Shown here: in pieces, positions 1 to 9,692 of the stretch
Position numbering within the stretch: the stretch's first letter is position 1
How the letters are laid out: the number at the start of each line of letters is the position of its first letter
Origin: an uncultured Pelagibacteraceae bacterium
GTDB taxonomy: Bacteria; Pseudomonadota; Alphaproteobacteria; Pelagibacterales; Pelagibacteraceae
NCBI GenBank assembly: GCA_902621345.1
Contig: CACNLV010000001.1
Span: 62,001-126,000, forward strand
DNA: 64,000 bases
Direction of reading: 5' to 3'
The notes under the pieces: model-generated
The model's input: only the letters and a program-made list of their open reading frames with translations
Told to the model about the DNA's origin: nothing
The model's database searches: none
Position numbers and translations under genes: made by a program

Positions 1-1
1 A

Positions 2-1615
2 AAAATGGTAGAGGCACCGATACTTCATGTTAATGGAGATGATCCAGAAGCTGTTGTTTATGCAACCAGAATAGCTACAGAATTTCGATTAAAGTTTAAT
101 AGAGACGTAGTGGTGGACTTAATTTGTTACAGAAGGTTTGGACATAATGAAGGAGATGAGCCCTCATTTACTCAACCATTAATGTATAAAAAAATTAGAT
201 CACATCCTAGTGTTTATAAAATTTATGGAAGTAAACTTGTAAATGAAAATTCTATAAAGCAAGAATTGTTAGATCAAAACATCAAATCATTTAAGAATTT
301 GCTTGATGAACAATATAAGAGTGCAAAAGATTATAAACCTAAAATAGAATGGTTTGAAGGAACATGGTCAAGATATAAGCCTGAAAAAGGTAAAGATAAG
401 AGGGGTATAACCGGCTATGACGAAAATAAACTAAAAATAATTTCAAATAAAATAAATGTCATTCCTAAGGAAAAGAATATCCACAAAACTATCTATAAAA
501 TATTCAATGCTAGAAAAGAAAGGATTGAAAAAGGTAATGGAATTGATTGGTCTTCTGCAGAGGCTCTTGCGTTTGGATCTTTGCTAGAGGAAGGGTATCC
601 AGTCAGACTTGTAGGCCAAGATTCTGGTAGAGGGACATTCAGTCAACGACATTCTGTTTTAAGAAATCAAATAGATAATTCTAGGTATGTTCCTCTTAAT
701 AATATTTCTAAAAATCAAAAACAATTTGAAGTGGTTGATAGTTTTTTGTCAGAACTTGCAGTTTTAGGTTTTGAATATGGCTACAGTCTTGTAGAACCAA
801 ATACCCTCACTCTTTGGGAGGCTCAATTTGGTGATTTTGCAAACGGTGCTCAAGTAGTAATTGATCAATTTATTGCATCAGGAGAGAGAAAATGGAACAG
901 AGCATCTGGGATAGTTATGTTATTACCTCATGGGTATGAAGGACAGGGGCCAGAGCATTCATCAGCAAGGTTGGAAAGATTTTTACAATTATGTTCAAAT
1001 GATAATTTGCAAGTTATGAATTGTACAACTCCAGCAAACTATTTTCATGCCTTAAGAAGACAAATGCATAGAGATTTTAGAAAACCTTTAATAATTATGA
1101 CGCCTAAATCTTTATTAAGACACAAACATTGTGTTTCTGATTTAAATGATTTTAATAAAAAAAATTCTTTTCATAGAGTTTTATGGGATCATGCTATAGA
1201 TCCAAAAACTAAAGGATTTATAAAATTAAAGAAATCCAAAAAAATCAAAAAAGTGATTATTTGTTCTGGAAAAATTTATTTTGATTTACTTGAGGCTAGA
1301 GAAAAATTTAAAAAAGATGATATTGTATTTTATAGAGTTGAGCAACTTTACCCCTTTCCAGCCAAGGCTCTTGCAAAGGAACTAAAACCCTATGCCAAGA
1401 ATGCTAATTTTTACTGGTGTCAGGAGGAACCAAAAAATATGGGGGCTTGGTTTTCAGTTAGAGACTATATCCAATGGACATTAGATAATATAAAAGCTAA
1501 TAATAATTATATTTCTTATATTGGAAGAAGTCCTGATGCATCACCAGCAACAGGATATGCTAAAAGACATATTATGCAACAACAAGAAATTATTAAAAAA
1601 GTTTTTGATTATTAA
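2..1615 (+). CDS. sucA: 2-oxoglutarate dehydrogenase E1 component, C-terminal part (cut by window start)
   Basis: Thiamine-diphosphate E1 subunit of the 2-oxoglutarate dehydrogenase complex, which decarboxylates 2-oxoglutarate in the TCA cycle and hands the succinyl group to SucB. The reading frame is open to the left edge. The listed ATG at base 5 is internal: MVEAPILHVNGDDPEAV is the conserved segment inside the ThDP-binding half. About 537 of the roughly 930 residues usual for SucA are present. Visible family motifs include RRFGHNEGDEPSFTQP, the GQDSGRGTFSQRH segment and the C-terminal RSPDASPATGYAKRH. sucB follows after 3 bases and lpd after that, so this is a complete E1-E2-E3 operon. 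The identification is very secure; only the 5' end is missing. Confidence 0.97.
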   Translation, partial: KMVEAPILHVNGDDPEAVVYATRIATEFRLKFNRDVVVDLICYRRFGHNEGDEPSFTQPLMYKKIRSHPSVYKIYGSKLVNENSIKQELLDQNIKSFKNLLDEQYKSAKDYKPKIEWFEGTWSRYKPEKGKDKRGITGYDENKLKIISNKINVIPKEKNIHKTIYKIFNARKERIEKGNGIDWSSAEALAFGSLLEEGYPVRLVGQDSGRGTFSQRHSVLRNQIDNSRYVPLNNISKNQKQFEVVDSFLSELAVLGFEYGYSLVEPNTLTLWEAQFGDFANGAQVVIDQFIASGERKWNRASGIVMLLPHGYEGQGPEHSSARLERFLQLCSNDNLQVMNCTTPANYFHALRRQMHRDFRKPLIIMTPKSLLRHKHCVSDLNDFNKKNSFHRVLWDHAIDPKTKGFIKLKKSKKIKKVIICSGKIYFDLLEAREKFKKDDIVFYRVEQLYPFPAKALAKELKPYAKNANFYWCQEEPKNMGAWFSVRDYIQWTLDNIKANNNYISYIGRSPDASPATGYAKRHIMQQQEIIKKVFDY

Positions 1616-1618
1616 GAT

Positions 1619-2914
1619 ATGAGTGAAAAAATTATAGTTCCAGTTTTAGGAGAGAGTATAACCGAGGCAACAGTTTCAAAATGGTTAAAAAAAAAGGGTG
1701 ATGAAGTTAAAACAGACGAGCCTATTGTTGAGCTAGAAACTGATAAAGTAAACTTAGAGGTTCCATCACCCATAACAGGTAAGTTGACAGAAATTATTTC
1801 AAAAAATGGATCTGTTGTCGAAGTTGGAGCACATTTAGGATCGATAGAGGAAATTGAGATAAGTGAAGAAAAGAGTCTAGAAATTGAGAAAATTAAGCCA
1901 ACTGTAAAGAGAGAGAAAATTGAAAACTCAGAACCTCAGCAAAATGAGCCAGAACTGTTAGAAACTGAGTTAGCTGATAAATTAGAGGAACAAGAGCAAC
2001 CACTTGTTTTAACGAAAGAAGTAAAGACTAAACCAATTATAAAAGAAAAACTAAATGATCAAGTTTTGTCTCCTGCAGTAAGGAAAATTGTTGCTGAGAA
2101 CAAAATTAATTTAGAAACTATAAAAGGTTCTGGAAAAGATGGAAGATTGTTAAAGGGAGACTTAATTAGTTTAATGAGCAAGAATCCATCACCATCAGAG
2201 AGAAAAATAAAATATGGTCATGAGGAACGAATAAGAATGACTAGATTGAGACAGACAATTGCTAAAAGATTAAAACAAGCTCAAGAGAATGCTGCATTAT
2301 TAACCACTTTTAATGAAGTAGATATGACTAACATAATTGAGATGAGAAAAAATAATCAAAATGATTTCCAAAATCGATTTGGAATAAAGCTAGGAATGAT
2401 GTCTTTTTTTGTAAAGGCCTCCATCGTAGCACTAAAAAACTTTCCAGCTGTAAATGCTGAAATTGACGGTGATGAGATTATTTACAAAAATTATTACAAT
2501 ATAAGTTTTGCAGTCGGCACAGATAAAGGTCTTGTTGTCCCTGTTTTAAAGGATGCTGATGTCATGTCATTTGCAGAAATTGAAAAAAATATTAAAGAAA
2601 TATCGGATAAAGCAAAAAGTGGAAAACTTAATATTGAAGATCTTCAGGGTGGAACTTTTACAATTAGCAATGGAGGGGTCTATGGTTCCATGTTGTCAAC
2701 ACCAATATTAAATTTACCACAATCAGGCGTTTTAGGTATGCACAATATAGTTGAGAGACCTGTTGTAATAGAGGGTGAAATTATAGTTAGACCAATTATG
2801 TATTTAGCTTTATCCTATGATCATAGAATTATTGATGGCAAAGAATCTGTTTCTTTTTTGAAAATGATTAAAGAAAATTTAGAGGATCCAAGAAGGTTAT
2901 TTTTAGATATTTAA
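1619..2914 (+). CDS. sucB: dihydrolipoyllysine succinyltransferase (E2 of 2-oxoglutarate dehydrogenase)
   Basis: E2 core of the 2-oxoglutarate dehydrogenase complex, transferring succinyl groups from lipoamide to CoA. There is a single N-terminal lipoyl domain with the lipoylation site in [14 protein letters not shown] (Lys at about 43). A charged Glu/Lys linker follows, then a peripheral-subunit-binding domain ([15 protein letters not shown], about 140-175) and the catalytic domain ending in SYDHRIIDG (His at about 402). At 431 aa it has normal family length. One lipoyl domain and position between sucA and lpd favour the succinyl- over the acetyltransferase. The ATG lies 3 bases after the sucA stop, and the stop abuts the lpd ATG, so the three genes are probably translationally coupled. 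Confidence 0.96.
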   Translation: MSEKIIVPVLGESITEATVSKWLKKKGDEVKTDEPIVELETDKVNLEVPSPITGKLTEIISKNGSVVEVGAHLGSIEEIEISEEKSLEIEKIKPTVKREKIENSEPQQNEPELLETELADKLEEQEQPLVLTKEVKTKPIIKEKLNDQVLSPAVRKIVAENKINLETIKGSGKDGRLLKGDLISLMSKNPSPSERKIKYGHEERIRMTRLRQTIAKRLKQAQENAALLTTFNEVDMTNIIEMRKNNQNDFQNRFGIKLGMMSFFVKASIVALKNFPAVNAEIDGDEIIYKNYYNISFAVGTDKGLVVPVLKDADVMSFAEIEKNIKEISDKAKSGKLNIEDLQGGTFTISNGGVYGSMLSTPILNLPQSGVLGMHNIVERPVVIEGEIIVRPIMYLALSYDHRIIDGKESVSFLKMIKENLEDPRRLFLDI

Positions 2915-4315
2915 ATGTCAAATAAATTTCAAGCAGTAGTAATTGGAGGAGGCCCAGGAGGTTACGTGTGTGCAATTAGACTTGCGCAATTAGGTATAAA
3001 AACTGCTTGCATAGAATCAAGAGGATCTCTTGGTGGTACTTGTTTGAATGTTGGATGTATTCCATCGAAAAGCTTATTAAATTTATCAGAAGAATTTCAT
3101 AAAGTAAAAAATTTATCTAGTAAAGGTATTGAAGTAGGTGAAGTTAAATTAAATTTAGATAAAATGATGAGAAATAAAGAAAAGGCAGTAACAGTTTTGA
3201 CAAAAGGTGTTGAGTTTTTATTAAAAAAAAACAAAGTGACATATTACAAAGGTGTTGGAAGTTTTAAATCTAAAAATGAAATTTCTATAAAGGACGCAAA
3301 TAATAATGAAATTGTGATATTTTCAGAAAAAACAATAATCGCAACTGGTTCAGTACCAGCAGCTTTACCAGGAATAAGTTTTGATGAAAAAACAATAGTC
3401 TCATCAACTGGTGCATTGAAATTAGATAAAGTTCCAAAAAAAATGGTGGTTGTGGGTGGTGGATATATTGGGTTAGAAATGGGATCAGTTTGGTCTAGGT
3501 TAGGATCAGATGTTCATGTTATTGAATTTTTAGATCATATTACACCAGGAATGGATAAAGAAATCTCAAATGAATTTATGAAAATTTTGAAAAAACAAGG
3601 AATAAAATTTCACATGCAACACAGAGTCGATAAGATTATAAAAAAAAATTCTAGTGCAATTATTTCAACAACAGACACAGATGGTAATAAAAAAGATTTT
3701 GATTGTGAAGTTGTTTTAGTTTCAATTGGAAGAAAACCAAATACTCAAGGACTAAATTTAGAAAAAATCGGTGTAAATTTAGATAATAAAAATAGAGTCC
3801 AAACTGATAAAAATTTTAAAACAAACTTGGATAATATTTTTGCTATAGGCGATGTTATTTCTGGACCCATGCTTGCTCATAAAGCGGAAGATGAAGGTAT
3901 CGCGGTCGCTGAAAATATTGCCGGACAGTCAGGACATGTTAATTACGACACCATACCAGGTGTAATTTACACAACACCAGAAGTGGCCTCAATAGGTAAG
4001 ACTGAAGAACAATTAAATGAAATGAATATTAAATATAAAGTCGGAAAATTTTCTTTTATGGCAAATTCAAGGGCAAAAGCAATAGATGATACTCAAGGTT
4101 TCGTAAAAATTTTGGCTGAAGAAAAAAATGATAAAGTTTTAGGTGCGCACTTAATAGGTCCCCATGCAGGTGAATTGATTGCTGAAATTGGTGTTGCTAT
4201 GGAATTTGGTGCTAGTTCAGAGGATATTGCTAGAACTTGCCATGCACACCCAACCTTTTCAGAAGCAATTAAAGAGGCTGCTCTTTCAGTTGATAAAAGG
4301 GCGATACACTCTTAA
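2915..4315 (+). CDS. lpd: dihydrolipoyl dehydrogenase (E3)
   Basis: FAD-dependent E3 flavoprotein that reoxidises dihydrolipoamide with NAD+. The N-terminal FAD-binding GGGPGGYVCAIRLAQLG, the redox disulfide in GGTCLNVGCIPSK (Cys at about 43 and 48), the NAD-binding GGGYIGLEMG and the C-terminal active-site HAHPTFSE (His at about 445, Glu at about 450) are all present. The length of 466 aa is typical. Direct abutment to sucB makes it the dedicated E3 of this complex, although such enzymes may also serve pyruvate dehydrogenase or glycine cleavage; that sharing is inference. No terminator hairpin is evident after the stop. Confidence 0.97.
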   Translation: MSNKFQAVVIGGGPGGYVCAIRLAQLGIKTACIESRGSLGGTCLNVGCIPSKSLLNLSEEFHKVKNLSSKGIEVGEVKLNLDKMMRNKEKAVTVLTKGVEFLLKKNKVTYYKGVGSFKSKNEISIKDANNNEIVIFSEKTIIATGSVPAALPGISFDEKTIVSSTGALKLDKVPKKMVVVGGGYIGLEMGSVWSRLGSDVHVIEFLDHITPGMDKEISNEFMKILKKQGIKFHMQHRVDKIIKKNSSAIISTTDTDGNKKDFDCEVVLVSIGRKPNTQGLNLEKIGVNLDNKNRVQTDKNFKTNLDNIFAIGDVISGPMLAHKAEDEGIAVAENIAGQSGHVNYDTIPGVIYTTPEVASIGKTEEQLNEMNIKYKVGKFSFMANSRAKAIDDTQGFVKILAEEKNDKVLGAHLIGPHAGELIAEIGVAMEFGASSEDIARTCHAHPTFSEAIKEAALSVDKRAIHS

Positions 4316-4323
4316 TCTTTTTG

Positions 4324-5958
4324 ATGAAAAAAGACTTAAAAATCCAAAACTCTTTAATAATGGGGTGGAACCTTTTACAAAAAAACGAATCTAGTTTTTG
4401 GTACAAGGGATACCTTAATAATATTACTTTTGAAAAAGTATTTAATGATTTACAAAAAATTAAATTAAGTGAGCTAAATTTTTATATAAATGAACTTGAT
4501 GGAAATTTTGCTTTAATATTTAAAAATAAATTTTTTACCATTGCATCAGTGGATAAGATATCCTCTATACCATTATTTTATTATGAGAATGAAAGTAGCA
4601 TAATTATAACTCCACACGTTTTTATGTTAAAAAAATTTTTACAGAATGAAAAATATGATTCAGTTTCAGTTTTATCAATGAAAATGTCAGGATATACAAT
4701 TGGAAATGATACTCTAATTAGTAAATTAAAAAAAATTAATTGTGGTGAATATTTTTTTTTTAAAAAGAATGATGAAAGATATGTCCTTAATAAATATTAT
4801 ACTTACATTCCTAAAAATTTAAAATTAGATGATAGTTTAGAGAACTGTAGAAATAGATATTTAAACGCTACATATAATGTTTTTCAAAAACTTCATAAAC
4901 GTTCTATAGAGCAAAATAAAAAAATAGCAGTATCTATGAGTGCTGGCTTGGATACAAGATTGATAGTTTCAATCTTGAAAGAAATAGGAGCAGATAATAT
5001 TATTGGATTTAGTTTTGGATTGAAAAATAATTTTGAGGCAAATGCTGCAAAAGATTTATGCAAATATTTAAATATTCCATGGAAATTTTCTGAATATACT
5101 AATTCTAAACTTAAAAAAAATATTCAAACAAATAAGTTTAAAGAATTCAGAGAAAAAACTGATACTTTTTATTCATCATCGAGTTACCTTGATTTTTTCG
5201 CTATAGAAGAATTAAAAGATAATTCTTTTTTAAATGATAGTATCATAGTCAATGGACATAGTGGAGATTTTATAGCCGGAAATCATATGTTAACACAATT
5301 TTATAATCACCAATATTCAAAGAATTTTTTTAGAAATGCTGCAAAGGCAATAATTGATAAACATTTTAGACTATGGCTAAATTTAGCAAATAAAAAGAAT
5401 GATGAGATTATTGAAAATTTATTAATAAACCAAATGCAAAAATTAAATATAGAGGTTAAAGACCCTAAACAAATTTTCGGAGTTATTGAGAATATTCAAC
5501 TTGAGGAGAGACAATCTAAACATTGTTTAAGTAGGCAGAGAAATTATGAATTTTTAGGTTTAGATTGGGCTTTACCTCTTTGGGACAATGAGTATCTAGT
5601 ATTTTGGGAAAAAATTCCATTCGAGCTAAAATTAAATCGTAATTTTTATGTAGACACATTATCTAAAAGAAATTTTCAATTAGTATGGACAGGAAAAAAG
5701 TGGAGCAAATTAAACCAAAAAAGAAATATTAATCCAATTTTAGTTAAAATCTTGAGATATTTAATTAAATTCTTTTTTATTTTTTCTAAAAAAAAATGGA
5801 AAATATTTGATAAAAAATATTTTCATTACTGGTACGATATTGGTTGCTCCTATGCTCATGTAGATTATTTTAAAATTATTTTACAAAAAAAAAAATTTCG
5901 AAATGCCGTTTCGTGGCAAGTTAAATCGTATTTAGAAAAAAAAAATATCAATTTATGA
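4324..5958 (+). CDS. asparagine-synthase-like ATP-dependent ligase, N-terminal glutaminase site absent
   Basis: Related to class B asparagine synthetases and beta-lactam-synthetase-like enzymes, which adenylate a carboxylate and form an amide. The N-terminal third resembles an Ntn/GATase-II fold (INELDGNFALIFKN, then a D-x-SSIPLFYYE segment), but there is no Cys at position 2 to act as the glutaminase nucleophile. The PP-loop is VSMSAGLDTRLIV (about 204-216), a variant of the usual SGGLDS. The ORF track starts at a TTG at 4321; the ATG immediately after it (4324) is the likelier start, giving 544 aa. It sits 8 bases downstream of lpd but is unlike it in function and is rich in Lys/Asn/Phe. 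It overlaps the tail of the convergent PLP enzyme. The substrate is unknown; an ammonia-dependent asparagine synthetase is possible but not shown. Confidence 0.7.
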   Translation: MKKDLKIQNSLIMGWNLLQKNESSFWYKGYLNNITFEKVFNDLQKIKLSELNFYINELDGNFALIFKNKFFTIASVDKISSIPLFYYENESSIIITPHVFMLKKFLQNEKYDSVSVLSMKMSGYTIGNDTLISKLKKINCGEYFFFKKNDERYVLNKYYTYIPKNLKLDDSLENCRNRYLNATYNVFQKLHKRSIEQNKKIAVSMSAGLDTRLIVSILKEIGADNIIGFSFGLKNNFEANAAKDLCKYLNIPWKFSEYTNSKLKKNIQTNKFKEFREKTDTFYSSSSYLDFFAIEELKDNSFLNDSIIVNGHSGDFIAGNHMLTQFYNHQYSKNFFRNAAKAIIDKHFRLWLNLANKKNDEIIENLLINQMQKLNIEVKDPKQIFGVIENIQLEERQSKHCLSRQRNYEFLGLDWALPLWDNEYLVFWEKIPFELKLNRNFYVDTLSKRNFQLVWTGKKWSKLNQKRNINPILVKILRYLIKFFFIFSKKKWKIFDKKYFHYWYDIGCSYAHVDYFKIILQKKKFRNAVSWQVKSYLEKKNINL

Positions 5959-6948
5959 AATAATTTTCGAAAAGCTTTTTTTGTCAATATTAGTTCCACA
6001 AATCGGTAATATTATATAGTCAAAATTTGAAAAACTCTTATTTAGTTTTAAAAATAAGCTCATTGAGAGTGCACCTGCACCTTCAGCTTTAATTTTATAT
6101 TTTTTATATAAAAATTTTATTGCATTTTTTATCTCATTTTCAGATACCTTTGACACAATATCAACATTGTCTAATAAGTATTTATAATTAATCTTAGGTA
6201 TTTTCTTTACACCTGCCCCCTCAGCTATTGTTGGTAAAAAACTGGGTTTTTTTCTTTTATCGAAAATATAAAAAAATTTACTAAATCGTTCAGGCTCTAC
6301 TACTGCTATTTTTATTTGAGGAGATAAATATTTTAATATCTTTATTGATGGTGTTGCTAGACTGCCGCTACCAAGAGGAAAGACTGCTAATATCTTTTTT
6401 TTTAATAAATTTTTGTCTTTTTTTTTTAATTTTTCGATTATTTCTAAAACGAAAGATGCATTTCCATAAAAAATCGATTTTGTGCAAACATCCTGAAATT
6501 TATAGTTGTTTTTAGCAGCAAACTTTTTAGCATTCATTTTTGCATCATCATAGTTTTTATTATTTTGATGTAAAATTGAATTATTTTTCCTTAATTTTTC
6601 AATTTTATAAATATTAGTATTTTTAGAGATAAATATATTACAATCTATTTTATTTTTTTTACATAGATAGCTCATGGATAATCCAAAATTACCAGTCGAG
6701 CCAAGGCATATAGTTTTTATATTTCTATCCTTAATATTTTGTATTTCTGAGTTAGCACCACGAAATTTGTAAGATCCTTGTAGTTGTTTTGTATCATCTG
6801 CTATAACAATTTTCGTACTATTACTTTTTGTGATGATTAATTTTAAGGGAACTATTTTTTTTTTAATTTTTTTAAGGGTTTTAATTGCAATTTGATAAAA
6901 TTTTTTATCTCTTTTAAAATTTTTGTTGTTTGTCAATTTAATATACAT
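5953..6948 (-). CDS. PLP-dependent threonine/serine dehydratase-like enzyme
   Basis: Fold-type II PLP enzyme related to threonine dehydratase, serine racemase and threonine synthase. The PLP lysine motif is LQGSYKFRGA (Lys at about 61), compared with the usual SFKxRGA. GSTGNFGLSMSY replaces the usual SGNHGQ substrate loop. FPLGSGSLATP is the phosphate-binding glycine-rich loop, and ICGTNID is the C-terminal segment seen as SGGNID in dehydratases. At 331 aa it is a catalytic domain only, without a regulatory ACT domain. It is convergent with the asparagine-synthase-like gene (6-base overlap of ends) and divergent from priA. The exact reaction cannot be read from sequence: deamination of Thr/Ser, racemisation or beta-replacement are all possible. 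Confidence 0.65.
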   Translation of the reverse strand: MYIKLTNNKNFKRDKKFYQIAIKTLKKIKKKIVPLKLIITKSNSTKIVIADDTKQLQGSYKFRGANSEIQNIKDRNIKTICLGSTGNFGLSMSYLCKKNKIDCNIFISKNTNIYKIEKLRKNNSILHQNNKNYDDAKMNAKKFAAKNNYKFQDVCTKSIFYGNASFVLEIIEKLKKKDKNLLKKKILAVFPLGSGSLATPSIKILKYLSPQIKIAVVEPERFSKFFYIFDKRKKPSFLPTIAEGAGVKKIPKINYKYLLDNVDIVSKVSENEIKNAIKFLYKKYKIKAEGAGALSMSLFLKLNKSFSNFDYIILPICGTNIDKKSFSKIIS

Positions 6949-7068
6949 AAGTATTATTAATAATATATTATTTGATTATACTGCTATATTAATTAAAATT
7001 TTGTAATTAACAAATAACAGAATTCAAATAATCTATCATTTCATTCAGATTTTTCATATTATCTATAA

Positions 7069-9024
7069 ATGAAATTTCCGATTCTTTTGCCAAATATATT
7101 CAATCATCCATTCACCTATGAAAGTAATATCAAATTAAAAATTGGGGATTTTGTTGAAGTACCTTTCGGTAAGTCAAAAATGATAGGTGTTGTTTGGGAT
7201 GAATTTGAAAAAAATAGTAATAAAAAATTTAAGATAAAAGGAATAATTAATAAATTAGATATTCCAAATTTAAATGAAAAGACAATAAAATTTCTTAACT
7301 GGTTTGCTGAATACAATATTGTTCCGAAAGGAATGGCTTTAAAATTAACTCTATTAAGTGGTAAGCCAATTAGACTTTTTAATGAAAAATTTTATCAAGA
7401 TTTTAATCTGAAAATTAAAAAAGACTCTATTAAATTAACACCAGAGCAAAAAAAAGTTTTGTATCAGTTAAATCTCTCTAATAAAAAATTTAAAGTTCAT
7501 GTTTTACAAGGCATTACTGGATCAGGTAAGACTATAGTATACTTTGAAGTCCTTAAAAAAATACTAATGAAAGGTTATCAGATTTTAATTCTTCTACCAG
7601 AAATTGGTCTCACGAGTCAATTTGAAAAAAAATTCATTGAATTTTTTGGTTTTAAACCCGCAATTTGGCATTCCGGTATTACAAAAAAAAATAAGGAAAT
7701 TATTTGGAGTGGAATAATTTCTGAAAAAATTAAAATTGTAATTGGAGCTAGATCATCTTTATTTTTACCTTTTAAAAAATTAGGGCTAATTATAGTTGAT
7801 GAGGAACACGATCAATCTTATAAACAAGATGAAGGTATAATGTATAATGCAAGAGATATGGCAATATCTAGAGCATTATTTGAAAATATCCCAGTAAATT
7901 TAATTACGGCTGTTCCATCAATAGAAACTTATGAGAATATAAAAAAAAAAAAATATCAAGTTTCAAAATTAGTCAAAAGATATAAAGATGCATCTTTACC
8001 CCATTATGAAATAATTGATTTGAATAAAGTAAAATTAGAAAAACAGTCTTGGCTTTCGAATGATGTAATCCAAAAAGTGAATTCTCACCTAGAAAAAAAA
8101 AATCAGGTTTTATTTTTTTTGAATCGAAGAGGATTTTCACCAAATGTTTTTTGTAAAAAATGTTTAAATAAGTTTTCTTGTCCGAATTGTTCAGTCAACT
8201 TAGTTTACCATAAAAATAAAAATAATTTATTATGCCATTATTGTGGGTTTAAAGCTTCCCTTAATAGAGATTGCATTAAAAAAGGAAATTGTGACTTCAT
8301 ATTTAGTGGACCAGGTGTAGAGAGAATTTCTGAAGAAGTAAAAAAAAAGTTTCCTTCAAAAAAAATTGAAATTTTTTCAAGTGATACAATGAATAAAAAA
8401 AATTCAAAAGATAAACTTGAAAAAATAATAAATAATGAAATTGATATTTTAGTTGGAACTCAGCTTATATCAAAAGGATTTCACTTTCCAAATTTGAATT
8501 GTATTGTAGTTGTTGATATTGATTTATCATCTCATGGACATGATTTAAGAATTGCAGAAAAAAATTTACAATTGTATCATCAATTGTCTGGTAGAGCAGG
8601 ACGAACTGGAAAACCATCAATTGTTTACTTTCAGACTTACAATAATAATACAAAAATGATCTCAGATATTACAAATAAAAATCCTGGTATTTTTTTAGAT
8701 AAAGAAATAGAAATCAGAAAGCAAAATAATCTACCACCCTTCCAAAGATTTATATCCTTAATTTTGACTGGTGATAATGAAAATAAATTAGAAAAAGAAG
8801 CATCACAATTTAAACTTTTTTTGCAAAATAAGATTAATGGTGAAATTCTAGGACCGGTAAGTGCTCCAATTTTTAGATTAAAGAGAAAATATCGTGTAAG
8901 ATTATTAATTAGAGGCCCCAAAACTTTAAAATTACAAAACTCTTTAGCCATAGCAATTCCTAAATTTAAGTTTTCTTTAGGAATAAAACTTTCAGTTGAT
9001 GTTGACCCAATAAGCTTCAATTAA
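7069..9024 (+). CDS. priA: primosomal protein N' (replication restart helicase PriA)
   Basis: Superfamily 2 3'-5' DNA helicase that recognises stalled forks and reloads the replisome. It has an N-terminal 3'BD-like region, Walker A GITGSGKT (about 148-155), a DEEHD Walker B box, and a paired zinc-binding region of eight Cys (CKKC, CPNC, CHYC, then DC/NC) at about 363-412. This is followed by helicase motifs SDTMNKKNSKDK, GTQLISKGFHFPN and LYHQLSGRAGRTGK. At 651 aa it is a little shorter than E. coli PriA (732). The ATG at 7069 gives the conserved N-terminus (MKFPILLPNIFNHPFTY). It lies 109 bases ahead of atpH, a common alphaproteobacterial arrangement as I recall it. Confidence 0.95.
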   Translation: MKFPILLPNIFNHPFTYESNIKLKIGDFVEVPFGKSKMIGVVWDEFEKNSNKKFKIKGIINKLDIPNLNEKTIKFLNWFAEYNIVPKGMALKLTLLSGKPIRLFNEKFYQDFNLKIKKDSIKLTPEQKKVLYQLNLSNKKFKVHVLQGITGSGKTIVYFEVLKKILMKGYQILILLPEIGLTSQFEKKFIEFFGFKPAIWHSGITKKNKEIIWSGIISEKIKIVIGARSSLFLPFKKLGLIIVDEEHDQSYKQDEGIMYNARDMAISRALFENIPVNLITAVPSIETYENIKKKKYQVSKLVKRYKDASLPHYEIIDLNKVKLEKQSWLSNDVIQKVNSHLEKKNQVLFFLNRRGFSPNVFCKKCLNKFSCPNCSVNLVYHKNKNNLLCHYCGFKASLNRDCIKKGNCDFIFSGPGVERISEEVKKKFPSKKIEIFSSDTMNKKNSKDKLEKIINNEIDILVGTQLISKGFHFPNLNCIVVVDIDLSSHGHDLRIAEKNLQLYHQLSGRAGRTGKPSIVYFQTYNNNTKMISDITNKNPGIFLDKEIEIRKQNNLPPFQRFISLILTGDNENKLEKEASQFKLFLQNKINGEILGPVSAPIFRLKRKYRVRLLIRGPKTLKLQNSLAIAIPKFKFSLGIKLSVDVDPISFN

Positions 9025-9059
9025 TGCCCAAAAAAAAACATTTTTTTCCAAGGTGTTAC

Positions 9060-9088
9060 TTGAAGAGTATTATGGCATGTGTTAATTA
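9060..9088 (+). promoter_or_regulatory. possible promoter of the atp operon
   Basis: In the 109-base gap between priA and atpH, TTGAAG (9060-9065) is followed after 17 bases by TAATTA (9083-9088). Spacing is ideal but the -10 is weak, so this is a tentative call. An A-run/T-run hairpin just upstream (about 9030-9047) could separate priA from the operon but has no GC stem. Confidence 0.3.
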
Positions 9089-9133
9089 AATCTTAATTTT
9101 TTAAATTAATCACTTACATTAAAAGGTAATAAA

Positions 9134-9691
9134 TTGAGTACAAATAAAGGTTTTTCTAGCACTTCAGCTAACAGATATTCTCTAGCTTTGTACGAGTTAG
9201 CAGAGGAGTCAAATCTACTTTCTAAAATAGAGTTAAATGCATCATCTATCTTAAATTTAATTGAAACAAGTGGAGATTTTAAAAACTTAATTAAAGACCC
9301 TACAGTAAGTCAGAGTGATATAATTAATGCAATTAATAAAATTTTTGATTATTTAAAAATTGAAAATTTACTAAAAAATTTTGCAAATTTTTTAGTAAAA
9401 AAAAGGCGATTTTTTTTTGTAGAGCAAATATTGATTAATTTTATTGAGATTTGTTCAGAAAAAAGAGGTGAGTTAAAAACTGAGATAAAATCAGCAAAAA
9501 ATTTATCAAAAGATGAAATTAATAAGATTAAAGATGAATTATCAAAAAATTTCACTTCAAAAATAAAATTAAATTATAAATATGATGAAAGTTTAATTGG
9601 AGGATTGATAGTACAAGTAGGCAGTACAATGATTGATACTTCTATTAAAAATAAATTACAACAAATAGAAAATAAAATGATGAAGGTATAA
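9134..9691 (+). CDS. atpH: ATP synthase F1 subunit delta
   Basis: Stalk subunit that links F1 alpha3beta3 to the peripheral stalk of ATP synthase. At 185 aa it has family size, with the C-terminal signature region [26 protein letters not shown]. The start is a TTG, supported by AAAAGG (9121-9126) eight bases upstream and by the N-terminus [16 protein letters not shown], which matches the conserved start of delta subunits. It is the first gene of atpHAGDC; the F0 genes are not in this window, as is usual for alphaproteobacteria where F0 is encoded separately. Confidence 0.93.
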   Translation: MSTNKGFSSTSANRYSLALYELAEESNLLSKIELNASSILNLIETSGDFKNLIKDPTVSQSDIINAINKIFDYLKIENLLKNFANFLVKKRRFFFVEQILINFIEICSEKRGELKTEIKSAKNLSKDEINKIKDELSKNFTSKIKLNYKYDESLIGGLIVQVGSTMIDTSIKNKLQQIENKMMKV

Positions 9692-9692
9692 T

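Noticed and set aside
4179-4394. 71-aa ORF overlapping the lpd end and the start of the next gene
   Set aside because: It is the +1 frame of the lpd 3' end; no family features and no start signal.
6949-7068. Promoters in the PLP-enzyme/priA divergent gap
   Set aside because: The 120 bases are almost all A/T and give many poor -10 matches; none has a convincing -35 at proper spacing.
8637-9020. Minus-strand 127-aa ORF inside priA
   Set aside because: Lies entirely within the conserved C-terminus of priA in another frame, with low-complexity Leu/Ser composition; a shadow ORF.
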